A DNA stretch of 47,160 bases from Cellulophaga sp. (GCA_030731855.1 JANQTG010000118.1:1-47160), one strand, 5' to 3'; positions 11,697 through 22,769 are shown, numbered from the stretch's first letter. Notes: generated from the letters alone by a model not told the origin. A program made the numbers and translations.

Positions 11697-11933
11697 CTAT
11701 TGTTTTGGAAAATCTTTTTGAACCTTTTTTATCAAAGCTTCTAGTCCGTTTATCTTAATTTCTGTCATGGCTTTCAGCAAGTTACCTAGTTTACCTTCTG
11801 GAAATCCTTTTTGCTGAAACCATATTAGGTAAGGCTCTGGTAAATCGACCAAATAACGCCCTTTATATTTTCCAAAAGGCATTTTGTAATGCGCTAATTC
11901 TATGAGTTGTTCTGTATTTGGTTTGATTTCCAT
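11697..11933 (-). CDS. DUF3820 family protein
   Basis: MPFGKYKGRYLVDLPEPYLIWFQQKGFPEGKLG. Confidence 0.85.
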   Translation of the reverse strand: MEIKPNTEQLIELAHYKMPFGKYKGRYLVDLPEPYLIWFQQKGFPEGKLGNLLKAMTEIKINGLEALIKKVQKDFPKQ

Positions 11934-11984
11934 TTTTTAAATCTAAAACAATTATATTTGATTTTAAATAAATTCTACACAATT

Positions 11985-12851
11985 ATGAAAAGAAGAGCTT
12001 TTATTGGAACTACAGCGATCGGTTCTTTAGGTATTATTTCTTGTAAAACATCTACTAGTTCAGTAGCTAATAAAGAAAAGGATTTTGTTTTGAAGAATAA
12101 TATTAATCATAGTGTTTGCCATTGGTGTTTTAGTAAAATTCCTTTAGAAGATTTCTTAATCACCCTTAACGAACTTGGTGTAACAGCGGTAGATTTAATG
12201 AGTCCGAACGAGTGGCCACTGTTAAAAAAATACAATATACATGCTGCGATGTGCAATGGTGCAGAAATTAGTCTTACCGAAGGTTGGAACGATCCTAAAT
12301 ACCATGAAGTACTGATTAAAAATTACACCGAAATGATTCCTAAAGTTGCAGAAGCAGGCTATACCAATTTAATTTGTTTTAGCGGGAATCGCAGAGGCAT
12401 GAACGACAAAGTAGGCTTACAAAATTGCATCGACGGACTTTCTAAAATTATGCCTTTAGCTGAAAAACATGGTGTTGTTATTCAGATGGAATTGTTTAAC
12501 CAAATAAACCACCCAGATTATATGTGCGATACCTCAGCTTGGGGCATTGAACTGTGTAAAGGTTTAGGCTCTGAAAGCTTTAAATTACTTTTTGATATTT
12601 ACCACATGCAAATTCAAGAAGGTGATATTATAAGAAGCATTCAAAATAACCATCAGTATTTTGGACATTACCACACTGCCGGAGTTCCTGGTCGCCATGA
12701 AATAGACGAAAATCAAGAATTATACTACCCAGCCATTATGCGCGCCATTGTCGCTACCGGCTACAAAGGTTATGTGGCACAAGAATTTGTTCCTGAACGA
12801 GAAGATAAAATTGAATCTTTAAAACAAGGTTTTTTAATTTGTGATGTGTAG
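11985..12851 (+). CDS. Hydroxypyruvate isomerase-like TIM-barrel protein with an exported N-terminus
   Basis: Start moved from 11907 to ATG 11985 (MKRRAFIGTTAIGSLGIISC, Tat/lipoprotein-like); DIYHMQIQEGDIIRSI, GHYHTAGVPGRHE, GYKGYVAQEFVP typical of Hyi. Confidence 0.85.
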   Translation: MKRRAFIGTTAIGSLGIISCKTSTSSVANKEKDFVLKNNINHSVCHWCFSKIPLEDFLITLNELGVTAVDLMSPNEWPLLKKYNIHAAMCNGAEISLTEGWNDPKYHEVLIKNYTEMIPKVAEAGYTNLICFSGNRRGMNDKVGLQNCIDGLSKIMPLAEKHGVVIQMELFNQINHPDYMCDTSAWGIELCKGLGSESFKLLFDIYHMQIQEGDIIRSIQNNHQYFGHYHTAGVPGRHEIDENQELYYPAIMRAIVATGYKGYVAQEFVPEREDKIESLKQGFLICDV

Positions 12852-12872
12852 AAATAAATTTTTTTTTCAACA

Positions 12873-13397
12873 TTAATCCCGTAAAACACTATCAATCCGC
12901 GCATTCCAAACCATTTGCATTTCTCTATCCCTAGAATAATCGGTTTCTAAATCGTACACATCTTGGTAGTCGTTTAACTCTAGGTTAATTTGATTGTAAA
13001 TTGCTTTTACTTCGGCTTTTACATTGTTCGTAAAAGTAGCTTTGCCTAAACGATTTCTAAATTTCTGGGCATACACTTCGGTAATATCAAAATGCAATTG
13101 TTCGTGACTTAAGATTACAGTATCACAAAGTTCGGGGATGTACCACGATTTGTTTGGGTAGAAATAGGAGAATACTTCAAAATCAACATCTACAACTCTA
13201 TTATTTTCTTTCGTGGTTGAAAATCTATAGGTTAATCCGCTTGCGGTTATCGCCGCTGCTCTATTATTTTGCGCTGTTCCTTTAAAATCTGACCAACTTA
13301 GTTTTTTGTTCTTTTCCCACAAGATCGTTTCTTCTTGTATTTCGTTTGAAATCAAAAAAAGAAGCATTACGATACCAATAGTTTTTGCAAATCCCAA
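12873..13397 (-). CDS. DUF922-like putative secreted zinc protease
   Basis: LSWSDFKG and HEQLHFDITE (HExxH-type) motifs; N-terminal hydrophobic segment. Confidence 0.75.
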   Translation of the reverse strand: MGFAKTIGIVMLLFLISNEIQEETILWEKNKKLSWSDFKGTAQNNRAAAITASGLTYRFSTTKENNRVVDVDFEVFSYFYPNKSWYIPELCDTVILSHEQLHFDITEVYAQKFRNRLGKATFTNNVKAEVKAIYNQINLELNDYQDVYDLETDYSRDREMQMVWNARIDSVLRD

Positions 13398-13479
13398 TGA
13401 AAATTTTTAATTTTTATTAATTAGAGCTAAGGTAATTACCCAATATTAGCATCAGAAAAATATACCAATGTAATTATAC

Positions 13480-15630
13480 TTATTTAGCTTCTTTAATGTA
13501 CATACTATCATACATCATAATATAGGCTGCCGTATTATAATAACCCTCAGATGGTTTTTGAATATAATTATACTTTGAGCTACTGTACTTTGTTTCTCCA
13601 ATATTTTTTGAAGCTTCAAATAAATTATTTTTATACGCCAGTTTTAAAAGCACATCCATAGTAATATCAAAACCTTTATGAGCGTATTTATCTGGCGATT
13701 TTCCTTTATTCATTTTCATGTATGCACTCTCAAAACCATCTTTTTTATCTTCACCCTCAACAGAAGGAAAAGTAAATGATAAATTAGATAAATGTGAATG
13801 ATTTATTTTTTCGTCATCATAAGCTTTATTCTTATCTGTAGTAAATAAACGTATTTTAATTTTATCCGTTCTTGAAGCATTTAAAACAGAAACCACGCTA
13901 TTTATAGTACTAAACTGATCACTTTCTAAAAATACCCAGTTCTCTTTTGTGGTAGATAGTAAAGCCACTATCTTATCTTTCATCGCAAATTTTTCTACTA
14001 AATTTAAGGTTTTTGCCTTTGGAAATTCTTCTAGTAATCGTTGTTTTGTCTCTTTATGTTCATTATCGGCAATGATTACAATATTCTCTTCTACCCTTCT
14101 TTCTTTGATGAAAGAAAATAATTTTTCTCTTAAATAATCCTCAGAAGAAACTGCATAAAAAACATTCGCCAAACTAATATCGCTCTTTGTATGTAAGGGA
14201 GCGATCACAGGAACTTGATACGTTAACACACGAACTGCTACTTCTTTTAAAGATTCTGGATCTAGGGGACCAATAATGGCGTTAGCATTCTTCAATTCTG
14301 GCCTCAATAATAGTTCTTTGGTTCGATCCATGTTTCTTTCAGTATCAAAAACGGAAACATTTACCGATACACCTAACTTCTTAATCGAATCTAAAGCCAC
14401 TAAGGCGCCACTATATAAAGACAAACTCCAATTTGCATCTTTTCTTCCTTTTAAAGATTCTTTGGCAGCTTCCTTATTTTCAACATCAATAAGATCTAAA
14501 CGAAAAGGTAACATTATTACTAGGTTTGGCTTGTAAGATGTATTTATGGCACTTATTAAATCTATATTTTCAATAACTACACTATTTTTAACTTCAAAAT
14601 TACCTTCGTTTTCTTTCGGAATTTTTAAGATCATTCCTGCTTTTAAGCCCGACTGTAATTCTGGATTTAAAGCTAACAACTCTCGGTAACTTAATCCTAA
14701 TTTTCGTGTTAATGAATATTCGGCCTCCCCAGGCTTTACTTCATAAAAATTATAATTTTCTGTATTTACAACGGCTATTTCTTCCTTCTTTTTAGGTATT
14801 CTAATGACCATACCTTCTATAAGTCCGCGGGTTTGTAACTCTGGGTTTATTCTTTTTAGTTCTTCTTCTTTTACGCCAAATTCGCGCTCTAAAGCATAAA
14901 AACCTTTTTTTGCAGGAACGGTGTATGAAATATATAATTGTGAGGTTTGATTTTCAGTGGTACTCCCTGCAATTTTAGGTAATCGTAATTTTTGACCAGC
15001 CGCTAGATAATTGTTTTCTTTTGATAAGTCTGGATTTAAAGCCAAAAGACTGTCTAAAGTAATGCCAAACCTGCTGGCTATTGAAAATCTATTTTCTTTG
15101 GGCTTTACCGTATATTCTTCAAAAAGATTTTCATCAATAGTAGGTTTTACTTTTACTACAACTTTTCTATACTTAGGAATTTTTAAGGTCATTCCCTTTT
15201 TTAATTCAGAAGCATACAATTCTTTATTGTAGCGTTTTATAGCATCTTGACTAACACCAAAACGTTCTGCGATTCTAAATAAATTATCTTTACGTTTTAC
15301 TTGATAAGAGGTAAAACTTTCTGGCTCTTCTTGGGTGATAATTTTTGTTTCTGAATTTTTAGTTTCTTTAACCGGAGCGACACTTTTAACAACCGTTTTG
15401 GCATCTAAATTAATTACCAAAATAGTATTTGGCTTTAATTCGTTGGCGTTTTTAACTTCTTTGTTCAGATCTAAAATACTCTCAGTGCTTACCTGGTATT
15501 TATTTGAAATACTTTGTAAGGTTTCCCCTTTTTTAACGGCATGTGTCGTGAATTTTTGAGCAGTAGCTGAAAAACTAAAAAACACCATTAAAAGGGTTAA
15601 AGTGAGATATTTTACTAAGACTTTTTTCAT
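13480..15630 (-). CDS. Multi-LysM protein with C-terminal periplasmic-binding/LpoA-like domain
   Basis: Signal peptide; five LysM-like repeats (e.g. HAVKKGETLQSISNKYQVSTESILDLN); then MLPFRLD...LYSGALVALDSIKKLG...AIIGPLDPESL...VPVIAPL. Confidence 0.85.
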   Translation of the reverse strand: MKKVLVKYLTLTLLMVFFSFSATAQKFTTHAVKKGETLQSISNKYQVSTESILDLNKEVKNANELKPNTILVINLDAKTVVKSVAPVKETKNSETKIITQEEPESFTSYQVKRKDNLFRIAERFGVSQDAIKRYNKELYASELKKGMTLKIPKYRKVVVKVKPTIDENLFEEYTVKPKENRFSIASRFGITLDSLLALNPDLSKENNYLAAGQKLRLPKIAGSTTENQTSQLYISYTVPAKKGFYALEREFGVKEEELKRINPELQTRGLIEGMVIRIPKKKEEIAVVNTENYNFYEVKPGEAEYSLTRKLGLSYRELLALNPELQSGLKAGMILKIPKENEGNFEVKNSVVIENIDLISAINTSYKPNLVIMLPFRLDLIDVENKEAAKESLKGRKDANWSLSLYSGALVALDSIKKLGVSVNVSVFDTERNMDRTKELLLRPELKNANAIIGPLDPESLKEVAVRVLTYQVPVIAPLHTKSDISLANVFYAVSSEDYLREKLFSFIKERRVEENIVIIADNEHKETKQRLLEEFPKAKTLNLVEKFAMKDKIVALLSTTKENWVFLESDQFSTINSVVSVLNASRTDKIKIRLFTTDKNKAYDDEKINHSHLSNLSFTFPSVEGEDKKDGFESAYMKMNKGKSPDKYAHKGFDITMDVLLKLAYKNNLFEASKNIGETKYSSSKYNYIQKPSEGYYNTAAYIMMYDSMYIKEAK

Positions 15631-15693
15631 TTTTTTTTATTTCTCTATATGTTATGCTTTAGAATACTTTAGTAAAGTAATAGTACTATGCTG

Positions 15694-17232
15694 TTATTCC
15701 CATTCAATGGTTGCAGGTGGCTTTGAGCTAATATCATACACCACTCTATTTACGCCTCGTACTTTATTAATAATATCGTTCGAGGTTTTTTGTAAAAACT
15801 CGTAGGGTAAATTTACCCAATCTGCCGTCATTCCGTCGGTACTTTCTACAGCTCGTAAAGCTACACATTTTTCGTACGTACGTTCATCGCCCATAACGCC
15901 TACACTATTTACGGGTAAAAGCATCGCTCCGGCCTGCCAAACTTTATCATAAAGTCCGGCTTCTTTTAATCCATTTATAAAAATAGCATCTACTTCTTGC
16001 AAAATTGCTACTTTTTCGCGAGTAATATCGCCTAAAATTCTAATGGCTAAACCAGGCCCAGGAAATGGGTGCCTTCCTAATAAAAGTGGATCTAACCCCA
16101 TGCTTGCTCCTACTCTTCGTACTTCATCTTTAAAAAGCATGCGCAAAGGTTCTACAACACTTAATTTCATAAAATCGGGCAAACCACCCACATTATGATG
16201 ACTTTTAATGGTTGCGGATGGACCTCCTGTTGCTGAGACCGATTCTATAACATCAGGATAAATAGTGCCTTGTGCGAGCCATTTTGCGTTTTCTACTAAG
16301 TGAGATTCGTCATCAAAAACTTCAATAAAAACACGCCCTATAATTTTTCGTTTTTTCTCTGGATCGCTTTCTCCTGATAATTCGTCCAAAAAACGTGCCG
16401 AAGCATCTACGCCTTTTACATTAAGCCCCATTCCTTCGTATTGTTTTAATACACTGGGGAATTCATCTTTACGTAAAAGTCCGTTATTTACAAAAATACA
16501 ATGTAGGTTTTTACCAATAGCTTTATGAAGTAACATGGCCGCCACAGAAGAATCTACACCTCCAGAAAGTCCTAAAATAACTTTATCGGCGCCAATTTTT
16601 TCTTTTAATTGTGCTACGGTAGTTTCTACAAACGAATCGGGTGTCCAAGTTTGGGCAACACCAGCAATATGTACTAGAAAATTTTCTAATAACTGTTTTC
16701 CATCGGTAGAATGATATACCTCTGGATGAAATTGTATCGCATAGGTTTCTTCCCCTTCAATTTTAAAAGCTGCATTCTCAACATCGTGTGTGCTTGCCAA
16801 TTTTACACCTTTAGTCGGCAGTAATTTAATGGTATCAGAATGACTCATCCAAACCTGACTACCTTCGCTAATTTTAGCAAAAAAAGCTTCGTTAGGTTTT
16901 ACGTATGATAATTTTGCCCGACCGTATTCTCTTGTATCAGATGGGGCTACATTACCTCCTTTAAAATGCGCCAAATATTGTGCACCATAACAAACGGCTA
17001 ATAATGGCTTTTTTCCTTGAATCTCAGACAAATCAGGATGTGGTGCGTCCGCAGCTCTAACAGAAAACGGAGAACCAGAAAGTATCACCGCCTTATACTC
17101 TGAAAGGTCTTCTGGTAGATGGTTGTATGGTTTTATTTCACAGAAAATATTGAGTTCTCTAACTCTTCTAGCGATGAGTTGCGTGTATTGAGAACCAAAA
17201 TCTAAAATCAAGACGTTATTTTGCATCCGCAA
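15694..17232 (-). CDS. guaA: GMP synthase (glutamine-hydrolysing)
   Basis: [43 protein letters not shown]-terminal KPPATIEWE. Confidence 0.98.
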   Translation of the reverse strand: MRMQNNVLILDFGSQYTQLIARRVRELNIFCEIKPYNHLPEDLSEYKAVILSGSPFSVRAADAPHPDLSEIQGKKPLLAVCYGAQYLAHFKGGNVAPSDTREYGRAKLSYVKPNEAFFAKISEGSQVWMSHSDTIKLLPTKGVKLASTHDVENAAFKIEGEETYAIQFHPEVYHSTDGKQLLENFLVHIAGVAQTWTPDSFVETTVAQLKEKIGADKVILGLSGGVDSSVAAMLLHKAIGKNLHCIFVNNGLLRKDEFPSVLKQYEGMGLNVKGVDASARFLDELSGESDPEKKRKIIGRVFIEVFDDESHLVENAKWLAQGTIYPDVIESVSATGGPSATIKSHHNVGGLPDFMKLSVVEPLRMLFKDEVRRVGASMGLDPLLLGRHPFPGPGLAIRILGDITREKVAILQEVDAIFINGLKEAGLYDKVWQAGAMLLPVNSVGVMGDERTYEKCVALRAVESTDGMTADWVNLPYEFLQKTSNDIINKVRGVNRVVYDISSKPPATIEWE

Positions 17233-17443
17233 AAATAGTAAATTGAAATTTTTAGAAAAGCTTCTTTTCAGTATATTTATAGAAATATTTTAACTTTTTT
17301 GATTTTCATTACAATCGTGAAAGGTTTTGGTTGTTTTTTAATGATTTTTTTAAAAGTTTATTAGTTTATAAAAAGGTTTAGAAGCTTAGATTTTTAGAGT
17401 ACATATTTCCCAAACTTTAAGAATGATAAAAATGTAAAGGTAT

Positions 17444-17989
17444 ATGACGGATAACATATTTAGCGAGATACAAAAAGAGTTAGATTTGGGTGTTTCTGAA
17501 AAAAAACATCCATTTAAACTTGCTGTTTTAGGCACTGTTGGCTTAGACCAAATGGCTCGACTTAGAACTATTGTTGTTAGAAAAATTTCTAAAGATTTAA
17601 GGGTGACTTTTTATACCGATAAGCGCTCAAAAAAAGTGACCCATATTAAAGAAAATAATAAAGTAAGTATGCTTTTTTATCATCCTGAAAAAAGCATACA
17701 ACTTAAAATAGAAGGCATTGCGACGCTTATAAATGATGCCGCTATTTTGAAACAATACTGGACTGCGGTAGGCGAAAGGTCGAAAAAAGACTATACCACA
17801 ACAAAAGCTCCTGGTACTGAAATTACCAATAGTGAGGGTATCGAATATTTGAACGAAACCCATCACTTTTGTATGATTATCGTTGAACCAAAAAAAATTG
17901 AATATCTAAAATTAAATCCAGATACACATACGCGCATTAGATACTCAAACGAAAATGGAAAATGGCACGGCGAATTTTTGGTACCATAA
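17444..17989 (+). CDS. Pyridoxamine 5'-phosphate oxidase-like FMN-binding protein
   Basis: ARLRTIVVRKIS...FYTDKRSKKVTHIKENNKVSMLFYHPEKSIQLKIEG typical of the split-barrel PNPOx family. Confidence 0.85.
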   Translation: MTDNIFSEIQKELDLGVSEKKHPFKLAVLGTVGLDQMARLRTIVVRKISKDLRVTFYTDKRSKKVTHIKENNKVSMLFYHPEKSIQLKIEGIATLINDAAILKQYWTAVGERSKKDYTTTKAPGTEITNSEGIEYLNETHHFCMIIVEPKKIEYLKLNPDTHTRIRYSNENGKWHGEFLVP

Positions 17990-18021
17990 TAATAGCGAAT
18001 TATAAAACTCGCTTTTTTACC

Positions 18022-18053
18022 TTTGAGTCAAAATAATAGTTTACTTACCTTTA
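18022..18053 (+). promoter_or_regulatory. Putative Bacteroidota housekeeping promoter TTTG-N20-TACCTTTA
   Basis: Matches the TTTG / TANNTTTG pattern with one mismatch, 23 nt before the ATG at 18076. Confidence 0.4.
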
Positions 18054-18075
18054 CCACAGAATACCAATAACCAAA

Positions 18076-19698
18076 ATGCCTTTTCAGAAAAACCAAACTA
18101 AATTATTTGAGCAATTAACTATTCTTACGATAGTTTTATATGTTATTTCGCTTTTTTATAATTTACATTTAGAGCCTTTACGTTTAGAAGAACCAAGAAG
18201 AGGTCTCGTTGCATTAGAAATGTTGATGAACAATAATTTTATTGTGACCACGCTGCTTAATGAAACTTGGTACGATCACCCGCCTTTGTATAATATTTTA
18301 TTGGCCTTAAGTTTAAAAATATTTGGGTTTAATACGTTCGCACTTCGTTTTCCGTGTGCTTTATCATTACTCCTAACAGGTGTTTTAATCTACAGAATTG
18401 GCAAAATATATGTCTCTAAAAACTTCGGAATTATAAGCGCTCTATTCTATTTAATATCGGTTGATATTTACTTTTACTTTTCGACCCTCGCAGAGATTGA
18501 TATTTTTTACTCGTTATTAGTTTTATTAAGCCTATTCAGTATTTTTCACTTTTACCAAAAAAAACAATTTTATCAGTTATTCTTATTCGCTTACTTTTTT
18601 ATCACACTAGCATTTTTAACCAAAGGCTTTGCTTCTTATGCCTTTATTGTACTTACCTTATTAACCTATTTTATTTCTCAGAAAAATTTTAAGAAGTTAT
18701 TTAGTTTAGCGCATATTATCGCTGTAATTGGTGCTTTGGCTCTATTAGGTCTCTATTTTTATGCTTATTTTTTGTACGCTGACTTACCTGAATATTTGTC
18801 GAAAATGTGGGGACTTACCAGCAGCAGAACAGTATTAGAAAGAGGGCTAAGCAAATTAATTGTACATTTTATTACTTTTCCCTTAAACTTTATAGCCGTA
18901 CTATTCCCTGCCACCTTATTTTTACTTTTTATGTTTGATAAAGTGCAAATTAAAAAAATAAAACAGCATCCTTTATTTGTTTTTTTAGTGCTTACGTTTT
19001 TGGTGAATTTTATTGTTTACCTTATTTCTCCAGGCGCAAAAATTAGATATACCTATATGTTTTTTCCGATGGTAATTATGGTTTTAAGCTATCCGTTTTA
19101 CAATCAAATTAATGATCGCAGCAAAAAACTTAAACTTTTCTACAACATTATTAAAAGTTTAATGGTTCTGGTTAGTGCTGTAATGATTATTGCTCCTTTT
19201 TTACTGATAAAACAAAACCCCATTTTCTTAAATTATAGCTTAGCTATTTTCGGACTTTTTATACTTGCCTGTTTATACCTTAATTTGAAAACTGTTGGAC
19301 TTATAAAATCAGTATCCGTTATTTTATTTTTTGTGATTGGTAGACTTGCTTTTGACCATATTGCCATACCCTTAAAAGCCGATTCGCCTAAAAACAAACA
19401 GCAAAAAATATATGCTGACGAAATTCATAAGATTATTGGGAATGACAAAAAACTTTATATATTATCTAACGATGATGTTAATTCTACGAACAAAGCTACT
19501 AAATTTGATAACATACCGTTTAAATTCTACGAAACTGCTGCTTACCTAGAAATGTATCGTGAAAAAATTATTACAAAAACAACTCATTTAAATAAGCAAG
19601 GGTTTTACATCATCAATCTAGAAGAAATTGAAAATCATAAAGCACTTTATTTCTTTGAAATTAACAAAACAAAGCTCGCACTTATAGAAAAATTATAG
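18076..19698 (+). CDS. GT39/ArnT-like membrane glycosyltransferase
   Basis: LEPLRLEEPRRGLVALEMLMNNNFIVTTLLNETWYDHPPLYNILLALSLKIFG near the N-terminus; many TM segments. Confidence 0.85.
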   Translation: MPFQKNQTKLFEQLTILTIVLYVISLFYNLHLEPLRLEEPRRGLVALEMLMNNNFIVTTLLNETWYDHPPLYNILLALSLKIFGFNTFALRFPCALSLLLTGVLIYRIGKIYVSKNFGIISALFYLISVDIYFYFSTLAEIDIFYSLLVLLSLFSIFHFYQKKQFYQLFLFAYFFITLAFLTKGFASYAFIVLTLLTYFISQKNFKKLFSLAHIIAVIGALALLGLYFYAYFLYADLPEYLSKMWGLTSSRTVLERGLSKLIVHFITFPLNFIAVLFPATLFLLFMFDKVQIKKIKQHPLFVFLVLTFLVNFIVYLISPGAKIRYTYMFFPMVIMVLSYPFYNQINDRSKKLKLFYNIIKSLMVLVSAVMIIAPFLLIKQNPIFLNYSLAIFGLFILACLYLNLKTVGLIKSVSVILFFVIGRLAFDHIAIPLKADSPKNKQQKIYADEIHKIIGNDKKLYILSNDDVNSTNKATKFDNIPFKFYETAAYLEMYREKIITKTTHLNKQGFYIINLEEIENHKALYFFEINKTKLALIEKL

Positions 19699-19709
19699 AT
19701 TTTATCGTT

Positions 19710-21173
19710 ATGTTCATAAAAAATCAGAAGTTAACAACGAATGCTAATCTATTATTTTGGCTAATTTTAGGCATTGTCTTCTTTATTTTATTTGCTCCAA
19801 ATTTACTCAGAGAAGGCATGTTTGTTGATGGTGTTTGGTATGCTGCAATTTCAAATAATTTATCGAACGGTATCGGTACTTTTTGGGCTACGAGTTTTAC
19901 AGAAACTAATTCTAAAGATTTTTTCGGACATCCACCTTTAGTTTTCGGAATACAAAGTTTATTTTTTGATGTTTTTGGAAGTAGTTTTTGGACTGAAAGA
20001 ATTTATTGTTTTGTTGTTTTTATATTAACTTGTCTTTTAATTGCTAAAATCTGGAGAATTAGTTTTAACAGCAATTCTGATTATCAAAGATTCATGTATT
20101 TACCTCTATTATTATGGATGGTAAATTTTCAGACATTTTTTGCATATGTAAATAATGTTTTAGAAACTACACTTACCTTATTTATTTTAGGTGCCACATA
20201 TCTATTGCTTAGAGCTTTAAAGCCCGAAGAAAAAAAAGCTACTCTTTATGCGTTTCTTTCAGGGTTTCTCATTTTTTTAGGTTTTATGAGTAAAGGATTC
20301 GTAGCTTTATTCCCTTTTGCTATTCCATTCTTTTATTTTTTAATTTATAAGATTAAGGTACAAGATTTTATCATCAAAACATTAATTATTCTTACTACTT
20401 TTCTTGGTAGCTTATTTTTAATTCTAAGTATTGAAGAAGCGCACAATTTTTTTATAAAATACATTGATGGGCAGTTAATAAAGTCACTTTTAGGCGAAAA
20501 TACTGAAAACTTAAGAGGCAGCAGATTCTATATAATGGGTGCATTATTAAAAGGATTACCTGTAGCTTTAGCAATAGCACTATTAACTTTAATAGCTTCC
20601 TATTATAAAAATAGCAGAAAATGTATCCTTAAAAAAACTACAAACAAAAGTGCGCTGTTTTATTTATGTATTGGCATATCAGGGTCTCTACCCATTGTAC
20701 TAAGCATGAAACAAGCTGGTTATTACCTGACCACTACCTTACCATTTTTTTCTATTGCTTTGGCACTTTTAATAGTTCCATCATTCAAATTCGTTATTGA
20801 AAAATTAGAAAATAAGGCTAATGTATTGCAAAAAAGTTTTAGGGTGGTGTATATACTTTTAGGGTTTAGTGCGCTACTTGCTTTTAAAAATATAAATACT
20901 ATTGATAAAAGAGATAAAGTGAAAATTGAATTTATAAAAAGTACTACTCCATTAATACCCGCGAATAGCATAGTAAGTTTAAGAACAAAAAAACCAGACA
21001 ACTCTTTGTACGGTTTATACCAAAGATACAGGTTTGTAGCCTTAGACACTATAAGCACTAATTATAACGATTTTTTAATTATAGAAAAAGATATCGACAC
21101 GATAAGGTTGAACAATTACCGGTTGGTAGACCAAGTGGAAAACGTAAAATACAGTTTATACTCAAAAAACTAA
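19710..21173 (+). CDS. GT39-like membrane glycosyltransferase
   Basis: REGMFVDGVWYAAISNNLSNGIGTFW...FFGHPPLVFGIQSLFFDVFG; multi-TM; 3' end overlaps bshC by 12 nt. Confidence 0.8.
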   Translation: MFIKNQKLTTNANLLFWLILGIVFFILFAPNLLREGMFVDGVWYAAISNNLSNGIGTFWATSFTETNSKDFFGHPPLVFGIQSLFFDVFGSSFWTERIYCFVVFILTCLLIAKIWRISFNSNSDYQRFMYLPLLLWMVNFQTFFAYVNNVLETTLTLFILGATYLLLRALKPEEKKATLYAFLSGFLIFLGFMSKGFVALFPFAIPFFYFLIYKIKVQDFIIKTLIILTTFLGSLFLILSIEEAHNFFIKYIDGQLIKSLLGENTENLRGSRFYIMGALLKGLPVALAIALLTLIASYYKNSRKCILKKTTNKSALFYLCIGISGSLPIVLSMKQAGYYLTTTLPFFSIALALLIVPSFKFVIEKLENKANVLQKSFRVVYILLGFSALLAFKNINTIDKRDKVKIEFIKSTTPLIPANSIVSLRTKKPDNSLYGLYQRYRFVALDTISTNYNDFLIIEKDIDTIRLNNYRLVDQVENVKYSLYSKN

Positions 21174-22769
21174 AACAATAAAATCTTTTGATAACGGATT
21201 TAGATTTTCAATTAATTCAGGAATTAAGTTTTCACCATATGCTAAGTAAAACTCAGAAAAATTAGCTTGCCGCTCTTGTAAGGATTGGTTTGGAAAAAGT
21301 TCGTTTTGAATGGCAGTAATACGTACAACTTGGTCTTTTAATTTTTGTTTTTGTGCTTTTAGCAGTCGTTTTTCTAAATGCGCTAAACCTTTAAGTTGTT
21401 TTACTTCTTGAGCTTTTACGGCTCCTAAAAAAGATTTATCGGTCTGTTCTGCTAAGTCGTATAAATAGGTAAACTGTTCTTGTAATTGTTTTGTTTGAGT
21501 TGTAAAATCGATATCAATATTAGAAATTTCTCGTATTTTTTTATTGATTAACGAATTTTGTTTTAAAAATAAATTCGCTGTTGAAATACCCAATTTTGTT
21601 AATTTTTCTTGCTGTTTTTCGGTGATTAAAAGTGCCGAATTACGCAATAACAACATAGGAAACGTAATATTAACCGCATTAAAATAAGCCTTAAGCTCTA
21701 ACCAATAGGCAAGCTCTCCGCCTCCGCCAATATAACAAAGATTAGGTAAAATAACTTCTTGATATAAAGGTCTTGTGACCACGTTAGGCGAAAAACGCTC
21801 AGGATGCTTATAGATTTCTTCTAAAATTTCATCTTTTGTAAAACTGATTTTAGTATCATTCACATAAAAAATTCCATTTTTTTCAATAATGCGTTCCCGA
21901 ACACCATCCATCAAATAAAAATAATTTATTTCTCTTGGGTTAACTTGTATTTTATAATCCTCAGAAACTATATTAAGTTCTTGAATAGTTTTTGAAACTT
22001 CAGTAAAAGAGGTGTTTTCGAAAAGGTCTGATTTTATATAGGGAATCAGCATTTCTTTAAGCGCAACATCATCACCATCTACAATTACTAATCCGTTTTT
22101 AGAAAATAAAGCATTTGCTAAATAACGTGTAGCATCCGTTAAATTATCATGTTTTAAATAAGCCTCAGAGAATATATTTTTCAAATAATTGGCGTTGATA
22201 CTATTTCCTAATTCCTCAGACAAACGCTCAAAAACTTCTTCAAGTCCGTTGGTATTTAAGCGACCAACACCGCCAGCAGCAGCTTTATTCCATTGAAACT
22301 TTTTACCATTTAAATTAAAATAATTTATTTCTTCAAAATCGTGATCTTCTGTTGCCATCCAGTAAACAGGCACAAAATTATAGTCTGGAAGCGCTTTTTT
22401 TAATTCTTTAGTAAGGTTAATAGTCGAAATAATCTTAAATAAAAAATATAAAGGCCCTGTAAATAAATTTAATTGATGACCAGTAACTATGGTAAACGTT
22501 TTTTCGTCTTTTAATAGATTAATATTGTTTTGTGTAATTGCACTTAACTCAGTTTTGGCATATTGCTTTTGTAAAGCATCAGCTAAAATAACTCTATTCT
22601 TTTGAGGAAAATTAGCTGCTTTTTCTTGTATTTGAGCCTTAAAGTTATCCACTTTTGGAAATCTATTAAAAAAAGGACTTAATGCTGGTTTTTCATCTAA
22701 ATAATCGCACATTATTTTAGAAAAATAACCTGTTTGTTCAAAAGGGATTCCGTCAAGTTTCATAGACAA
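21162..22769 (-). CDS. bshC: Bacillithiol biosynthesis cysteine-adding enzyme BshC
   Basis: FTIVTGHQLNLFTGPLYFLFKIISTINL, VYWMATEDHDFEEINYF, YIGGGGELAYWLELK. Confidence 0.95.
   Translation of the reverse strand: MSMKLDGIPFEQTGYFSKIMCDYLDEKPALSPFFNRFPKVDNFKAQIQEKAANFPQKNRVILADALQKQYAKTELSAITQNNINLLKDEKTFTIVTGHQLNLFTGPLYFLFKIISTINLTKELKKALPDYNFVPVYWMATEDHDFEEINYFNLNGKKFQWNKAAAGGVGRLNTNGLEEVFERLSEELGNSINANYLKNIFSEAYLKHDNLTDATRYLANALFSKNGLVIVDGDDVALKEMLIPYIKSDLFENTSFTEVSKTIQELNIVSEDYKIQVNPREINYFYLMDGVRERIIEKNGIFYVNDTKISFTKDEILEEIYKHPERFSPNVVTRPLYQEVILPNLCYIGGGGELAYWLELKAYFNAVNITFPMLLLRNSALLITEKQQEKLTKLGISTANLFLKQNSLINKKIREISNIDIDFTTQTKQLQEQFTYLYDLAEQTDKSFLGAVKAQEVKQLKGLAHLEKRLLKAQKQKLKDQVVRITAIQNELFPNQSLQERQANFSEFYLAYGENLIPELIENLNPLSKDFIVLVF

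Noticed and set aside
15602-15805. 67-aa plus-strand ORF spanning the guaA 3' end
   Set aside because: Mostly antisense to the conserved guaA C-terminus (KPPATIEWE)
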